The notes beneath the pieces are model-generated. The model was not told where the DNA came from and searched no databases. It saw only the letters and a program-made list of their open reading frames with translations. From Acidobacteriaceae bacterium KBS 89 (GTDB taxonomy: Bacteria; Acidobacteriota; Terriglobia; Terriglobales; Acidobacteriaceae), in assembly GCA_000381605.1 (NCBI GenBank), contig KB906761.1, positions 1 to 64,000 of the forward strand: a DNA stretch of 64,000 nt. The letters run 5' to 3'. The position numbers and the translations under genes were made by a program. Below, piece after piece: positions 36,818 through 45,812 of the stretch. Every line of letters starts with the position of its first letter. Position 1 is the stretch's first letter.

Positions 36818-37153
36818 ATGTCGGGACAGCCACAACTTTACTCAACACCTGAACCCGACGTGGAACGGGCGCCGTCGAGCGACAACGACGTGACGAAGCG
36901 GACCGCGCCGGTCTGGTTGCAGCGGCTGTCGCTGTTTGTGCTGGTCCTCTTCTGTGTGTACCTGGGCGTACTGGTGATGGTGCTGCCGTGGTGGACGCGT
37001 GTATGGGACCGCAATGAATTTATTCTGGCGCGTCCATGGCTGGCGGCGGTGCTGCATAACGGCGCAGTGCGAGGGATGATCTCGGGGCTGGGACTGCTGG
37101 ATATCTGGATCGGTATTTCTGAGGCGGTACATTATCGCGACTACCGTGGATAA
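36818..37153 (+). CDS. Small two-helix membrane protein
   Basis: 111 residues; the ATG at 36818 has GGAG four nt upstream. A polar N-terminal 35 residues are followed by a hydrophobic helix (LSLFVLVLFCVYLGVLVMVLPWW, about 43-65), then a polar linker and a second weaker helix (VRGMISGLGLLDIWIGISEAV). The end reads HYRDYRG. No known domain recognised. It overlaps the LOG-family gene by 8 bp, so the two are translated together and may act together. Found as a conserved hypothetical in this group of bacteria, as far as I can tell. Confidence 0.7.
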   Translation: MSGQPQLYSTPEPDVERAPSSDNDVTKRTAPVWLQRLSLFVLVLFCVYLGVLVMVLPWWTRVWDRNEFILARPWLAAVLHNGAVRGMISGLGLLDIWIGISEAVHYRDYRG

Positions 37154-38162
37154 GGACAGATTGGATAAAGAGGCGATGGCGCGAGAGGAGCCTGATGAAC
37201 TGGATACAGCTCCGCTGGCCTATGAGAATCCTGAGTTTTTGAACTCGCCTGACGGGCGGCTGTTGCGGATCATGGCGGAGTACCAGGAGCCGATGGCGCG
37301 GTTTCGGCGGGAACGGATTCAGGACACGGTCGTGTTCTTCGGGTCGGCGCGGTTCAGGGCGCTGGATGTGGCGAGCTCGGAGCTGGAGCTGCTGGCGAAT
37401 ACTGGTTCGGCAGAGCCGGCGCCGCACCATGAGCAGCCGGCCAGGCCAGGGGAGATAGAGAGCGGCGAGCCGAGCCGGCTGAAGCTGAAGCTGGCTGAGG
37501 CAGCGGTGGAGATGGCTCGGTACTATGAGGACGCACGACGGCTGGCGGGGATAGTGTCTACGTGGTCGCAGACGCTGCCGGGGCGGAGGCATCGGTTTGT
37601 GGTGACCTCGGGGGGTGGGCCGGGGATTATGGAGGCGGCGAATCGCGGGGCGTATGAGGTTGGTGCGAAGACGATCGGGTTAAACATACGGCTGCCGTTC
37701 GAGCAGCATCCGAACCCTTACATTACGCCGGAACTGAACTTTGATTTTCACTACTTCTTCATGCGGAAGTACTGGTTTGCGTACCTCGCAAAAGCGTTGG
37801 TGGTGTTTCCGGGCGGGTTTGGGACGCTGGATGAGATGTTCGAACTGCTGACGCTGGCGCAGACGAAGAAGCTGGCAAAGAAGATCACGGTGGTGATCTA
37901 CGGGTCGGAGTATTGGAAGCATGTGATCAACCTGGAGTTGCTGGTCGAGAAGGGTGCGATCGCTCCGTCCGACCTGGAGCTGTTTGAATGGGCGGATACT
38001 CCAGAGGAGGCTTTTCGGATTTTGAAGGACGGGTTGACGGAGAATCACCTGGAGTCGGCGTACGAGCGAGAGCAGCAGCGGCTGGAGAGGGAGATGATTC
38101 CAGTGGAACCGGCGCCGAGCGCGCAGGAGATGCTGGGGCCGGATATTACGAAGACGCGATAG
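37146..38162 (+). CDS. LOG-family protein (nucleotide 5'-monophosphate phosphoribohydrolase-like)
   Basis: 338 residues from a GTG that overlaps the upstream gene by 8 bp; an ATG ten codons later is possible. The central Rossmann-like LOG domain has VVFFGSARF, SGGGPGIMEAANRGAYE and the signature PGGFGTLDEMFE. LOG proteins release cytokinin bases or hydrolyse AMP-like nucleotides; many are miscalled lysine decarboxylases. An acidic linker of about 40 residues (85-120) separates the N-terminal strand from the helices, so it is longer than plant or small bacterial LOGs. The substrate is not determined. Pairing with a small membrane protein is unusual. Confidence 0.9.
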   Translation: MDKDRLDKEAMAREEPDELDTAPLAYENPEFLNSPDGRLLRIMAEYQEPMARFRRERIQDTVVFFGSARFRALDVASSELELLANTGSAEPAPHHEQPARPGEIESGEPSRLKLKLAEAAVEMARYYEDARRLAGIVSTWSQTLPGRRHRFVVTSGGGPGIMEAANRGAYEVGAKTIGLNIRLPFEQHPNPYITPELNFDFHYFFMRKYWFAYLAKALVVFPGGFGTLDEMFELLTLAQTKKLAKKITVVIYGSEYWKHVINLELLVEKGAIAPSDLELFEWADTPEEAFRILKDGLTENHLESAYEREQQRLEREMIPVEPAPSAQEMLGPDITKTR

Positions 38163-38202
38163 GATGTTGGACGATCGGCGAGAAGCGGATTTCTCCAACA
38201 CC

Positions 38203-38229
38203 GCAACTCACGGTGAGACCGTGAGTTGC
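38203..38229. repeat. 11-bp perfect hairpin, extragenic-repeat-like
   Basis: GCAACTCACGG and CCGTGAGTTGC pair around TGAGA in the gap between two convergent genes. Flanks contain GCGGATTTCTCC and TTCGGTCGAAATGACA, which look like widespread intergenic repeat sequence in this group. It has no T tract directly after the stem. Confidence 0.55.
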
Positions 38230-38267
38230 TTCGGTCGAAATGACATTTTTGGTGGGTCTGAGTGAGT

Positions 38268-38615
38268 TTAGAGCTTTACGCCATGTTCGCCGATGATGGT
38301 GAACACGGACAAGAGATTGGTAAGGCCAAGGAGTTCCCTGATTCGCTTGCCCACGTGGAGTAGCTGCATCTCGCATCCTGCGGCGCGCGCTGAGGTGTAA
38401 AGACCGACGAGGGTGCCGACGCCCATGCTGTCCATGCGGGTGACGCCGGAGAGGTCGAGCACGATTCGTTTGCTGCCCGGAATGATGGGACGAATTTTGG
38501 CATAGAAGGTGTCGGACAGCTCGGAGACCAACTGCCCGTGGCAATGGACGGTGATCACCTCGTTGGTACATTCGAGGTCAAGGGTGAGGCAGGGCGAAGC
38601 TGGTTGATCGGGCAT
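38268..38615 (-). CDS. STAS-domain protein (anti-sigma factor antagonist type)
   Basis: 115 residues forming a single STAS domain: VHCHGQLVSELSDTFYAKI, IVLDLSGVTRMDSMGVGTLVGLYTSA (the conserved DxS segment; Ser of MDSMG is the usual phosphorylation site), and CEMQLLHVGKRIRELLGLTNL. Such proteins switch partner anti-sigma kinases or organise stress complexes. No kinase or phosphatase gene is nearby. It is convergent with the LOG gene and divergent from the PHP-domain gene. Confidence 0.93.
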   Translation of the reverse strand: MPDQPASPCLTLDLECTNEVITVHCHGQLVSELSDTFYAKIRPIIPGSKRIVLDLSGVTRMDSMGVGTLVGLYTSARAAGCEMQLLHVGKRIRELLGLTNLLSVFTIIGEHGVKL

Positions 38616-38854
38616 GGGGCCTTCTCTGTTCGAAACGTCGTCAAAATGGCCGGGAGCAGTTCGAACGAGTTTCTCATACGGCGGCAGGGTTGGAGAGGAA
38701 ATCCTGAGGAACCGGGGGACGATACAACTTTCGTGGAACCATTGCAGTAACTGAAGTTAGGGATATTGAAGCTCCATTCTTGGTGCAGTCATCCCCCAGT
38801 CACATAACAAATCCATACTGACGACGTTGGTAGGAGCCTGAATGGAGGTTGCGG

Positions 38855-40027
38855 ATGAGCCAGTCAAGCATCTCATACCTATGGCGCGAACCTGAGGCAG
38901 CAAAAGGCTTTACGACAGGCGTCTCACTACATAGCCATACCAATCAATCGAAAGAGACGCTTGATTTTATTTCGGAGCTATCAAAGGATTGGAGCGTACT
39001 GCAGCCGGTAATGCGGTGGGCAGAGCGGCGCTGCCGACGAATGACAGGCATCAATCCAGACTATGCGCGGAGCTACTGGACGCCGCCGTTGACGCCGAGC
39101 CTTGCTTTTGACCTGGAACGACGGCAGATTGAAGAGAAGCTGCAGATTCAGGGGCTAGTATCGCTGACCGACCATGATGATATTCAGGCTCCGATGCTGC
39201 TGCGGACGGTGGCAGCTTCGCGACATATTCCGGTGTCGGTAGAGTGGACGGTGCCGTTTGGGGCGACAGCGTTTCATTTGGGTATTCATAATCTGCCGAG
39301 TGCGTCGGGGACGGCGTGGATGGATCGGTTGACGGCGTTCACTGCGATGCCGGTTGAGAGACGCGCGCCAAATCTACTGACAGAGATGCTGGCTGAGCTT
39401 GATGAGCTGCCGGGAGTGCTGATCATCTTCAACCATCCACTGTGGGACCTGTACCGAGTGGGCAAAGAAAAACACGACGTGCTGGTCAATGAATTTCTGG
39501 CGGTGCATGGCCAGTATGTCCACGCTCTGGAGTTGAATGGGTTGCGTGACTGGAAGGAGAACCGCGAGGCAGCGACGCTGGCAGGTAAATGGAACCAGCT
39601 TGTGATCAGCGGCGGCGACAGGCATGGGTTGGAGCCGAACGCGAATGTGAACCTGACGCGGGCGACGAGCTTTACAGAGTTTGTGCATGAGGTGCGGCGC
39701 GAGCGGCAGAGCCATGTGCTGTTTATGCCGCAGTATGCGGAGCCGTGGAAGCATAGGATTCTGCAGTCGACTCTGGCAGCGATAGGGGACTATCCGGACT
39801 TTCCGGAGGGGTCGCGGTTATGGGATGAGCGGGTGTATCACCCGGATACCGAAGGAACGATGCAGCCGTTGACGCAGTTGTGGACGAAGGGCAAGGCGCC
39901 GGCGTATTGTCAGGCGGCGCTGGGAGTGGTTCGCATGATGGGGGCCGGATTGGTTTCGAGTGGGTTGCGAATGGCGTGGAACGATAGCGGAGAGATGCGG
40001 GCGGCGCTGGCGAAGCTGGACGCTTAG
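38855..40027 (+). CDS. PHP-domain metal-dependent phosphoesterase-like protein
   Basis: About 390 residues; the ATG at 38855 follows GGAGG at good spacing. Metal-ligand motifs of the PHP fold are visible: SLHSHTNQS (first HxH), LTDHDDI (motif with HD), FNHPLWD and GGDRHG (last DxH). The middle and C terminus do not match DNA-polymerase or histidinol-phosphatase PHP proteins, so the substrate is unknown. A GT4 glycosyltransferase gene follows 64 bp downstream on the same strand. Together they suggest a glycoconjugate step, with the PHP enzyme removing phosphate; this is inference only. Confidence 0.75.
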   Translation: MSQSSISYLWREPEAAKGFTTGVSLHSHTNQSKETLDFISELSKDWSVLQPVMRWAERRCRRMTGINPDYARSYWTPPLTPSLAFDLERRQIEEKLQIQGLVSLTDHDDIQAPMLLRTVAASRHIPVSVEWTVPFGATAFHLGIHNLPSASGTAWMDRLTAFTAMPVERRAPNLLTEMLAELDELPGVLIIFNHPLWDLYRVGKEKHDVLVNEFLAVHGQYVHALELNGLRDWKENREAATLAGKWNQLVISGGDRHGLEPNANVNLTRATSFTEFVHEVRRERQSHVLFMPQYAEPWKHRILQSTLAAIGDYPDFPEGSRLWDERVYHPDTEGTMQPLTQLWTKGKAPAYCQAALGVVRMMGAGLVSSGLRMAWNDSGEMRAALAKLDA

Positions 40028-40091
40028 GAACTTCGAGTTTGAATCGTTGGTTATTGTTTCGCGTGGGGTGAACGCGAGATAGTCTAGAGCG

Positions 40092-41279
40092 ATGCGGGTG
40101 CCGCGTGTTGCTTACTTTCCGGATTCGTTTCATGAGGTGAATGGCGTCGCGCATACCAGCCGCAACTTTGTGGCGTATGCGGAGCGGCATGGATTGCCGT
40201 TTTTGTGCGTGCGGGCAGGGGCGCGGGTGCAGTCGTTTGAGCAGGTGGGTGAGTTGAGAACGCTGGAGTTGAAGCGTAGCCGAGGCTCAGTGCGGATGGA
40301 GAAAGATCTGGAGTTCGATACGCTTTTCTGGCGGCATGGGGAGACGATACGTCGAGAGCTGGAGCGGTTTCGGCCGGAGGTGATTCACATTACCGGACCG
40401 AGTGAGCTGGGGATGTTTGGGGCTTACTTTGCGTGGGAGATGGGAGTGCCGCTGGCGGCTTCGTGGCATACGAATGTACATGAATATGCCGCGCGGAGGA
40501 TGGAATGGCTGACAGGTAAGATGTCCGAACTGGGCGGGGCGGCAATTGAAGACGGGGTCGAGGTCGGGGCGCTGTGGGCGACCTCACAGTTTTATAAATT
40601 GGCGAAGGTTTTGTTTGCGCCGAACGATGAGCTTTGCACGATGCTGGAGAAGTCGACGGGCATGCCGTGCTTTTTGATGCAGCGCGGAGTGGATACGGAG
40701 TGGTTTTCGCCAGCGCACCGAACGCGCGAGGCGAGCGACCGGGCTGTGGTGCTGGGATATGTGGGGCGGCTTTCGGTGGAGAAGAATGTTGGTCTGCTGG
40801 CGCGAGTGGAGCGCGAGTTGGAGGCGATGGGTGTGGGTGGGGTGCGTTTTCTGATTGTTGGGCATGGGAGCGAAGAGGATGCGCTGCGGCGGGACTTGAA
40901 GGAGGCGGAGTTTGCCGGGGTATTGCGCGGGGCAGCGCTGGCTCGGGCTTACGCGAATATGGATGTGCTGGTGTTTCCCTCGCACACGGACACGTTTGGG
41001 AATGTGGTGCTTGAGGCGCTTGCGAGTGGGGTACCAGCGGTGGTGACGCGGGACGGTGGGCCGAAGTTTATTGTGCGGGATGGGGAGACGGGATTTGTAA
41101 CTGACGATGATCGTTTTGCGGATGCGGTTGCCGCGCTGGTGCAGGATCGGGCGCGGCTAGAGGATATGCGGCTGAGGGCAAGGGGGTATGCGCTCGGGTG
41201 CAGTTGGGACGCGGTGTTCGATCGGGTGTATGCGGGGTATCACACTGCGCTGCATCCAGTTCAAGACGGTGGCAGCTGA
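40092..41279 (+). CDS. GT4-family glycosyltransferase
   Basis: 395 residues with a GT-B fold. The N-terminal acceptor domain begins VAYFPDSFHEVNGVAHTSRNF, like lipid glycosyltransferases of the SqdX/PimB group. The C-terminal sugar-nucleotide domain has GYVGRLSVEKNVGLLARV, FLIVGHGSEEDALRRDL, MDVLVFPSHTDTFGNVVLEALASG (catalytic E-x7-E type motif), and PAVVTRDGGPKFIV. Donor and acceptor are unknown. It follows the PHP gene closely. Its last 19 bp overlap the end of the convergent GNAT gene. Confidence 0.93.
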   Translation: MRVPRVAYFPDSFHEVNGVAHTSRNFVAYAERHGLPFLCVRAGARVQSFEQVGELRTLELKRSRGSVRMEKDLEFDTLFWRHGETIRRELERFRPEVIHITGPSELGMFGAYFAWEMGVPLAASWHTNVHEYAARRMEWLTGKMSELGGAAIEDGVEVGALWATSQFYKLAKVLFAPNDELCTMLEKSTGMPCFLMQRGVDTEWFSPAHRTREASDRAVVLGYVGRLSVEKNVGLLARVERELEAMGVGGVRFLIVGHGSEEDALRRDLKEAEFAGVLRGAALARAYANMDVLVFPSHTDTFGNVVLEALASGVPAVVTRDGGPKFIVRDGETGFVTDDDRFADAVAALVQDRARLEDMRLRARGYALGCSWDAVFDRVYAGYHTALHPVQDGGS

Positions 41280-41752
41280 AGTTCCATGAAGACGTCGGCG
41301 CGATCGTAAGGAGAGGGGACGACACGACCCGATGGAACGGGCTGAAATCCGAGCGATCGGTAAAGGCTGATTGCAGGTGTCAAGGTGTGGTTGGTCTCGA
41401 GATAAAGACGGGTTGCTCCGGCTGCTCGAGCCTCTGCAATTGTTCTCTCGAGTAGCTGGCGACCGATGCCCGCGCCTTGAAGCGACTGCGTTACGGCCAT
41501 TTTTCCTACTTCGAACTCGCCTGGGGATATGAAGAGCAAAGCACAGCAGCCGACGGCGTTGTCTTCATGGAAGGCGAGGAAGATCCTTCCACCGTGGTCA
41601 ATGATGGTGGCTTGAGGATCTGCGAAGGATTGCTCGTCCTTCGATTCGACCGCAAAGTAACGGGTAATCCACTCTTCATTCAGACGACGGAAGGCAGCCT
41701 CATCGCCAGGCTGAAAGTCGCGAATGGTGACGGCTGTGTTGATCTTGTTCAT
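41261..41752 (-). CDS. GNAT family N-acetyltransferase
   Basis: 163 residues with the full GNAT core: FEVGKMAVTQSLQGAGIGRQLLERTIAEAR (motif A, QGAGIGR loop) and LYLETNHTLTPAISLYRSLGF (motif B). The N terminus (VTIRDFQPGDEAAFRRLNEEWI) resembles a common acetyltransferase group that modifies small amines or amino acids. Convergent with the GT4 gene, ends overlapping by 19 bp. Unrelated in detail to the GNAT at 33 kb. Confidence 0.92.
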   Translation of the reverse strand: MNKINTAVTIRDFQPGDEAAFRRLNEEWITRYFAVESKDEQSFADPQATIIDHGGRIFLAFHEDNAVGCCALLFISPGEFEVGKMAVTQSLQGAGIGRQLLERTIAEARAAGATRLYLETNHTLTPAISLYRSLGFQPVPSGRVVPSPYDRADVFMELQLPPS

Positions 41753-41860
41753 AGATGGTCTCCACCAGGAACAGTGGCTTCGGCTGCATCTGCGGTGATT
41801 TGATGTTACTCAGGGCGCCGTTGGATTCAGCAATTACGAGGCCTCCGGGGGGCGGACGTT

Positions 41861-43210
41861 TTAGAAGCGCATCTCGCCGATGTAGGCGAGGTAGGGTGCG
41901 AGCGTCATGGACTCGAGGTGCATGGTACCCATGCCGTTGTCTGAGCGGAGGATGGTGCGAAGGAAGCTTCCGCGCAGGTGTAAGCGCATGGTGTCGGTCT
42001 TGATGGACAGCTTCACGGGTTGGTCGGACAGGTTGCAGAGGATAACCAGGATGGGTGTGGTGGGCGAGACGTTCTTGGGTTTGCGGATGATGATTAGGAC
42101 GTTCTGGTCGTCGCGATTGATGGTGAGATATTCGCCGGAGTTGATGGTTGAATTGCTGTGATGGATGTCGATGAGCTTGCGATACCAGTTGAGGAGAGAG
42201 GCGGGGTCGGCCTCCTCTAATGCTGCATTGGGGATTGTGGTGGATGATTCGGGTGCAGGTGGAGCGGGTTTGCCCTTTGGTGGCGGAGGCGGGGCATCCC
42301 ACGCGATGACTGGACTGGCGGGGGTCGATTCGGATGTTGGTTGGGTGGTGACACCTAGCTCCTGGCCGTAGTAGAGGAGCGGCTCAGCGCGCGTGGTGAA
42401 GAGAATGGTTGCGAGGAGTTTAGCGATGGCGAGATCGTGTTGGCCATTTGCGTAACGAGTCATGCTGCGTGGAAAGCTCGGACCATCGGTTGCGAGGAGC
42501 GGCAAGCTGCGTCCCGCGCGCGCGACGTCTTCAGTGGACTCGATTGCAGAGCGAATGGCGGCGGGGTTGAGCGGCTTGACTGTGCCGAGGCTGGTGTCGA
42601 GAAGAAGCTGCGTGTTCTGCGGGTTGTAAGTTCTCTGTTGCGGAGACGAAGGCAGGGTGGGATCGACATCGCCGATGAGAATGCGATCGCCAAGATAAGT
42701 GTTGGTGACCTTGCGAAGTTCGATAGCCTGAGCGTGAGCTTCCGGCGTGGCGCCGATGACGTGAAAGCCGGCGATGCCGCGGTTGAGCCAGAAACGGGCA
42801 ACATTGGTGACGTCGGCGGCGGGAATCTTGGGATCGAGATCCAGCAGGATGCGGATGTTGTGACGGCTGGCCTCGTGGATGAGGTCGTCGAGGTCGTCGA
42901 GGGTACCGTAGGCGGGGTCGATCGATTGGGCGTGGGGAGCGTCAGGCTGGATGGTGGTGAGGAGGAGGGCGTCGACACCGAGAGACTGAACGTAGTCGAG
43001 GTGCAGGGCGACTCCGTGGATACCGCTACCCTCTGTGGGGCTGAAGTTGATGGGATTCACTTGATAGACGACGGGGTGCTTCCACCAAACGTCGGTGTTG
43101 ATGCCGGATCCGACCCAGCCAGGGCGGGCGAGAGTTTGAGCAACAACCGGCGCGGTGATGGCGCAAGCGAGGCAGAGTGTGAGAAGTCGGCGAAGGGTTG
43201 GCATGGTCAT
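41861..43210 (-). CDS. Exported GH13-like protein lacking catalytic residues
   Basis: About 449 residues from the ATG at 43208-43210 (or 43204), beginning with a signal peptide (LLTLCLACAITAPVVAQ). The alpha-amylase fold is recognisable: WWKHPVVYQVNPINFSP at the start, HLDYVQSLGVDALLLT, YGTLDDLDDLIHEASRHNIRILLDLDP, and PLLYYGQELGV. The GH13 active-site regions are changed. The nucleophile region reads GFHVIG instead of GFRVD, the acid/base region LIGDVD instead of GEVW, and the NHD of region IV is missing. A proline-rich insert (APPPPPKGKPAPP) lies in the C-terminal third. Probably a non-catalytic glucan-binding pseudoenzyme. Confidence 0.75.
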   Translation of the reverse strand: MTMPTLRRLLTLCLACAITAPVVAQTLARPGWVGSGINTDVWWKHPVVYQVNPINFSPTEGSGIHGVALHLDYVQSLGVDALLLTTIQPDAPHAQSIDPAYGTLDDLDDLIHEASRHNIRILLDLDPKIPAADVTNVARFWLNRGIAGFHVIGATPEAHAQAIELRKVTNTYLGDRILIGDVDPTLPSSPQQRTYNPQNTQLLLDTSLGTVKPLNPAAIRSAIESTEDVARAGRSLPLLATDGPSFPRSMTRYANGQHDLAIAKLLATILFTTRAEPLLYYGQELGVTTQPTSESTPASPVIAWDAPPPPPKGKPAPPAPESSTTIPNAALEEADPASLLNWYRKLIDIHHSNSTINSGEYLTINRDDQNVLIIIRKPKNVSPTTPILVILCNLSDQPVKLSIKTDTMRLHLRGSFLRTILRSDNGMGTMHLESMTLAPYLAYIGEMRF

Positions 43211-43359
43211 TGCGCTTGTTATTGTGATGCTACGCGAGTTTTCTGACTCCCGGATGAGGTGTTTTTTACGCGGCGATGGACGCTGTCTCAACTGGGCGAG
43301 GCGCTGTTCGCCCCGGACTATACTGCGGTCATCGCGATGAAACGTCGATGGAGCGCGTC

Positions 43360-44085
43360 ATGCCTGTAACTGCCGTGGACCAACCCTTGTATCAACTCGT
43401 CAGCGGAACCTCGCCGGCCACCATCGATGATGTGATCCGCACGATGGAGAGTATCGATCAACTTCTTCCGGACGGGGACGGGGTGAAATGGTTCAATCGC
43501 CTCTACATGATGGTGACCAAAGAGGTTGATTTACACCCGCCGACGGGTGGGTGGAAGGACGCGGAATGGCTGCTTCTGCTGGATGTTGTGTTTGCGGGGC
43601 TCTACTTTAAAGCGGTCGCTGGGTTTTTATCCGGAGCTTCGGGGGTGCCCAGCTCGTGGAATGCAATTTTGAGCGCTCGCTATGCGGCGGGTATCGATCG
43701 TATTCAGTTTGCACTGGCGGGGATGAACGCGCATATCAATCACGATCTTTCACTGGCTTTGCTGGCGACGGACCAACAGATGAACCTTGAGCCTGACATG
43801 GCGAGTCCGCAACATGTGGACTATGAGGCCGTGAATGGTCTATTGAGTACGGTTACGCCTTCCGCCTTGCAGATGCTAGCGGTGGGCGTTTTGGACGAGC
43901 TGGCGCAGGACACGGGGAAGATCGGAAGGATACTTGCATTCTGGAATATCTGCCGCGCGCGTGATCTGGCATGGGAGTTTGCAGACCATTTGCGAGGACT
44001 GCACGGTGCGACGCAGCAGGTTGCAATGGCCGCACAGGATCAACTAACAGGGGCCTTGGGGCGGGCAATTCTAGCTTGCGCTTGA
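43360..44085 (+). CDS. DUF5995 family protein
   Basis: 241 residues from the ATG at 43360, which has GGAG eight nt upstream. A longer frame exists, but its extra 28 residues are not of the family type. Helical, soluble protein of unknown function, matching DUF5995 in its landmarks: DVIRTMESIDQLLPDGDGVKWFNRLYMMVT, FAGLYFKAV, and LAGMNAHINHDLSLAL. The NAHINHDL motif contains conserved His and Asp residues that could hold a metal. It is divergent from the GH13-like gene. Confidence 0.8.
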   Translation: MPVTAVDQPLYQLVSGTSPATIDDVIRTMESIDQLLPDGDGVKWFNRLYMMVTKEVDLHPPTGGWKDAEWLLLLDVVFAGLYFKAVAGFLSGASGVPSSWNAILSARYAAGIDRIQFALAGMNAHINHDLSLALLATDQQMNLEPDMASPQHVDYEAVNGLLSTVTPSALQMLAVGVLDELAQDTGKIGRILAFWNICRARDLAWEFADHLRGLHGATQQVAMAAQDQLTGALGRAILACA

Positions 44086-44209
44086 AGAATGCAGGGATTG
44101 AATCTGACAAAATCAAACAGACACGCGCGGCTTCGCTGCACCCGCGACGATTTTGTTCCTGGGTCGCGTCTGGTAGGCTCTAAGAATTCAATAAAAACCA
44201 GGAGACTCC

Positions 44210-45754
44210 ATGAATCGTATTGTCACTCTGTTGACGGGTGTTGCGCTGTTGACGGCTCAACCAGTTTTTGCGCAGATGGGCTCGCCGGATGCGAAACCGA
44301 CTCCCGGAATGCCCGGGGTTGCCGGACCGCTCGCAGCAAAGTACAAGGCTGATGCGGATAAGATCCTGAAGGCAGCGGAGACGGATGAGGACGGTTATGC
44401 CGCGCTTACGTACCTGTGCGATCACGTGGGTAAGCGGTTGAGCGGAACGCCGCAGCTCAACACGGCGATTGAATGGGGCGCGGAGTTGATGCGCAAGGCG
44501 GGATTGCAGAATGTGACGGTGCAACCGGTAATGGTTCCGCGATGGGTGCGCGGAAGTGAGTCGGGTTCGATGACGACCTCGGGGCCGGGCGCGGTGAACA
44601 GGCCGTTGCATATGCTGGGGCTGGGGATGAGTGTGGCGACGCCCGCGGGTGGGATTACCGCTCCCGTGGTGTTTGTGCCGACCTTCGACGCGCTGGATGC
44701 GATGTCGCCAGATCAGGTGAAGGGAAAGATTGTGGTCTATAACCCGGGCTGGCATGGCTATGGGGTGAATACGCAGTACCGGACGTTTGGGGCTTCGCGT
44801 GCGGCGGCTAAGGGGGCGGTCGCGATGCTGGTGCGGTCGGCGACGGGACTGGCGATGCAGATTCCGCATACGGGGGCGCTACGGTACGACGAGAAGCAGC
44901 CAAAGATTCCGGCTGCAGCGATCTCCATCGAAGATGCGCTGATGATTGAGCGTCTGACGAAAGAAGGACCCTTGACTGTGCACCTGCAGATGGATGCGCA
45001 CATGGAGGCCGATGTGCAAGCGGGCAACGTGATGGGTGAGATCGTGGGGAGTGAGCATCCCGAGCAGGTGGTCTCAATCGGAGGGCACATCGACTCGTGG
45101 GACGTAGGCCAGGGTGCCCAGGACGATGGATCGGGCATTATGGCGGCGTATGAGGCAGTGACGCTGATTCATAAGCTGGGGCTGAAGCCGAAGCGGACTA
45201 TCCGGTTGGTGTTCTGGGTGAATGAAGAGAACGGCGGCGCCGGTGGACGGGCGTATCGCAAGATGATCGGGGACAAGATCGGGGATCAGGTTGCGGCGAT
45301 TGAGATGGATGGGGGCGCGGAGAAGCCGTTGGGAATTGGGTATGGAAGTATCGGCGGACCGAGGCGGCCGCGTACTCCGGCTGGCGCTGCGGCTGCAGCT
45401 GCAGCTCCGCCGGCAGGACCACCTGATATGAATGCATTGCCGGCTGAGGTAAAGCAATCGATGGCTGAGTTACAGGACATCGTTTCGATGCTGGGGCCGA
45501 TCGGGACGGATACCGTCTCGGCTGGCGGAGGCGGATCGGATATTGGGCCGATTGTGGCAGATGGAGTTCCAGCACTCAGCCCGCGGACGGTGGAGCAGCA
45601 TTACTTCGACTGGCACCACACGGAGGCGGATACGCTGGATAAGGTCGACCCGGTGGAGTTCAGAAAGAATGCGGCGATGTTGTCTGTCGTGGCGTATGTG
45701 CTGGCGGATATGGATGGACGACTGGCGGGGAGGAAATCCGCAGCCACTGAGTAG
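44210..45754 (+). CDS. Exported M28-family metallopeptidase
   Basis: 514 residues with signal peptide (MNRIVTLLTGVALLTAQPVFA) and AGGAG before the ATG. The M28 (aminopeptidase/carboxypeptidase Q-like) zinc site is seen: SIGGHIDSWDVGQGAQDDGSG (His and Asp ligands), WVNEENGGAGG (Glu catalytic and ligand), AIEMDGG, and DWHHTEADTLDKV (last His). A PA-type inserted domain lies before the zinc site. An Ala/Pro-rich stretch of about 25 residues (GAAAAAAAPPAGPP) is inserted after EMDGG. Predicted periplasmic or secreted exopeptidase; the natural substrate is unknown. Confidence 0.94.
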   Translation: MNRIVTLLTGVALLTAQPVFAQMGSPDAKPTPGMPGVAGPLAAKYKADADKILKAAETDEDGYAALTYLCDHVGKRLSGTPQLNTAIEWGAELMRKAGLQNVTVQPVMVPRWVRGSESGSMTTSGPGAVNRPLHMLGLGMSVATPAGGITAPVVFVPTFDALDAMSPDQVKGKIVVYNPGWHGYGVNTQYRTFGASRAAAKGAVAMLVRSATGLAMQIPHTGALRYDEKQPKIPAAAISIEDALMIERLTKEGPLTVHLQMDAHMEADVQAGNVMGEIVGSEHPEQVVSIGGHIDSWDVGQGAQDDGSGIMAAYEAVTLIHKLGLKPKRTIRLVFWVNEENGGAGGRAYRKMIGDKIGDQVAAIEMDGGAEKPLGIGYGSIGGPRRPRTPAGAAAAAAAPPAGPPDMNALPAEVKQSMAELQDIVSMLGPIGTDTVSAGGGGSDIGPIVADGVPALSPRTVEQHYFDWHHTEADTLDKVDPVEFRKNAAMLSVVAYVLADMDGRLAGRKSAATE

Positions 45755-45812
45755 TGGAAACGAGAGACGGCGGCCGTCGCGAAGGATGCGGCGGCCGCTT
45801 TCTTTTTGCGCC

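Noticed and set aside
42437..43246. 269-codon open frame opposite the GH13-like gene
   Set aside because: No motif or ribosome site; shadow of the minus-strand gene.
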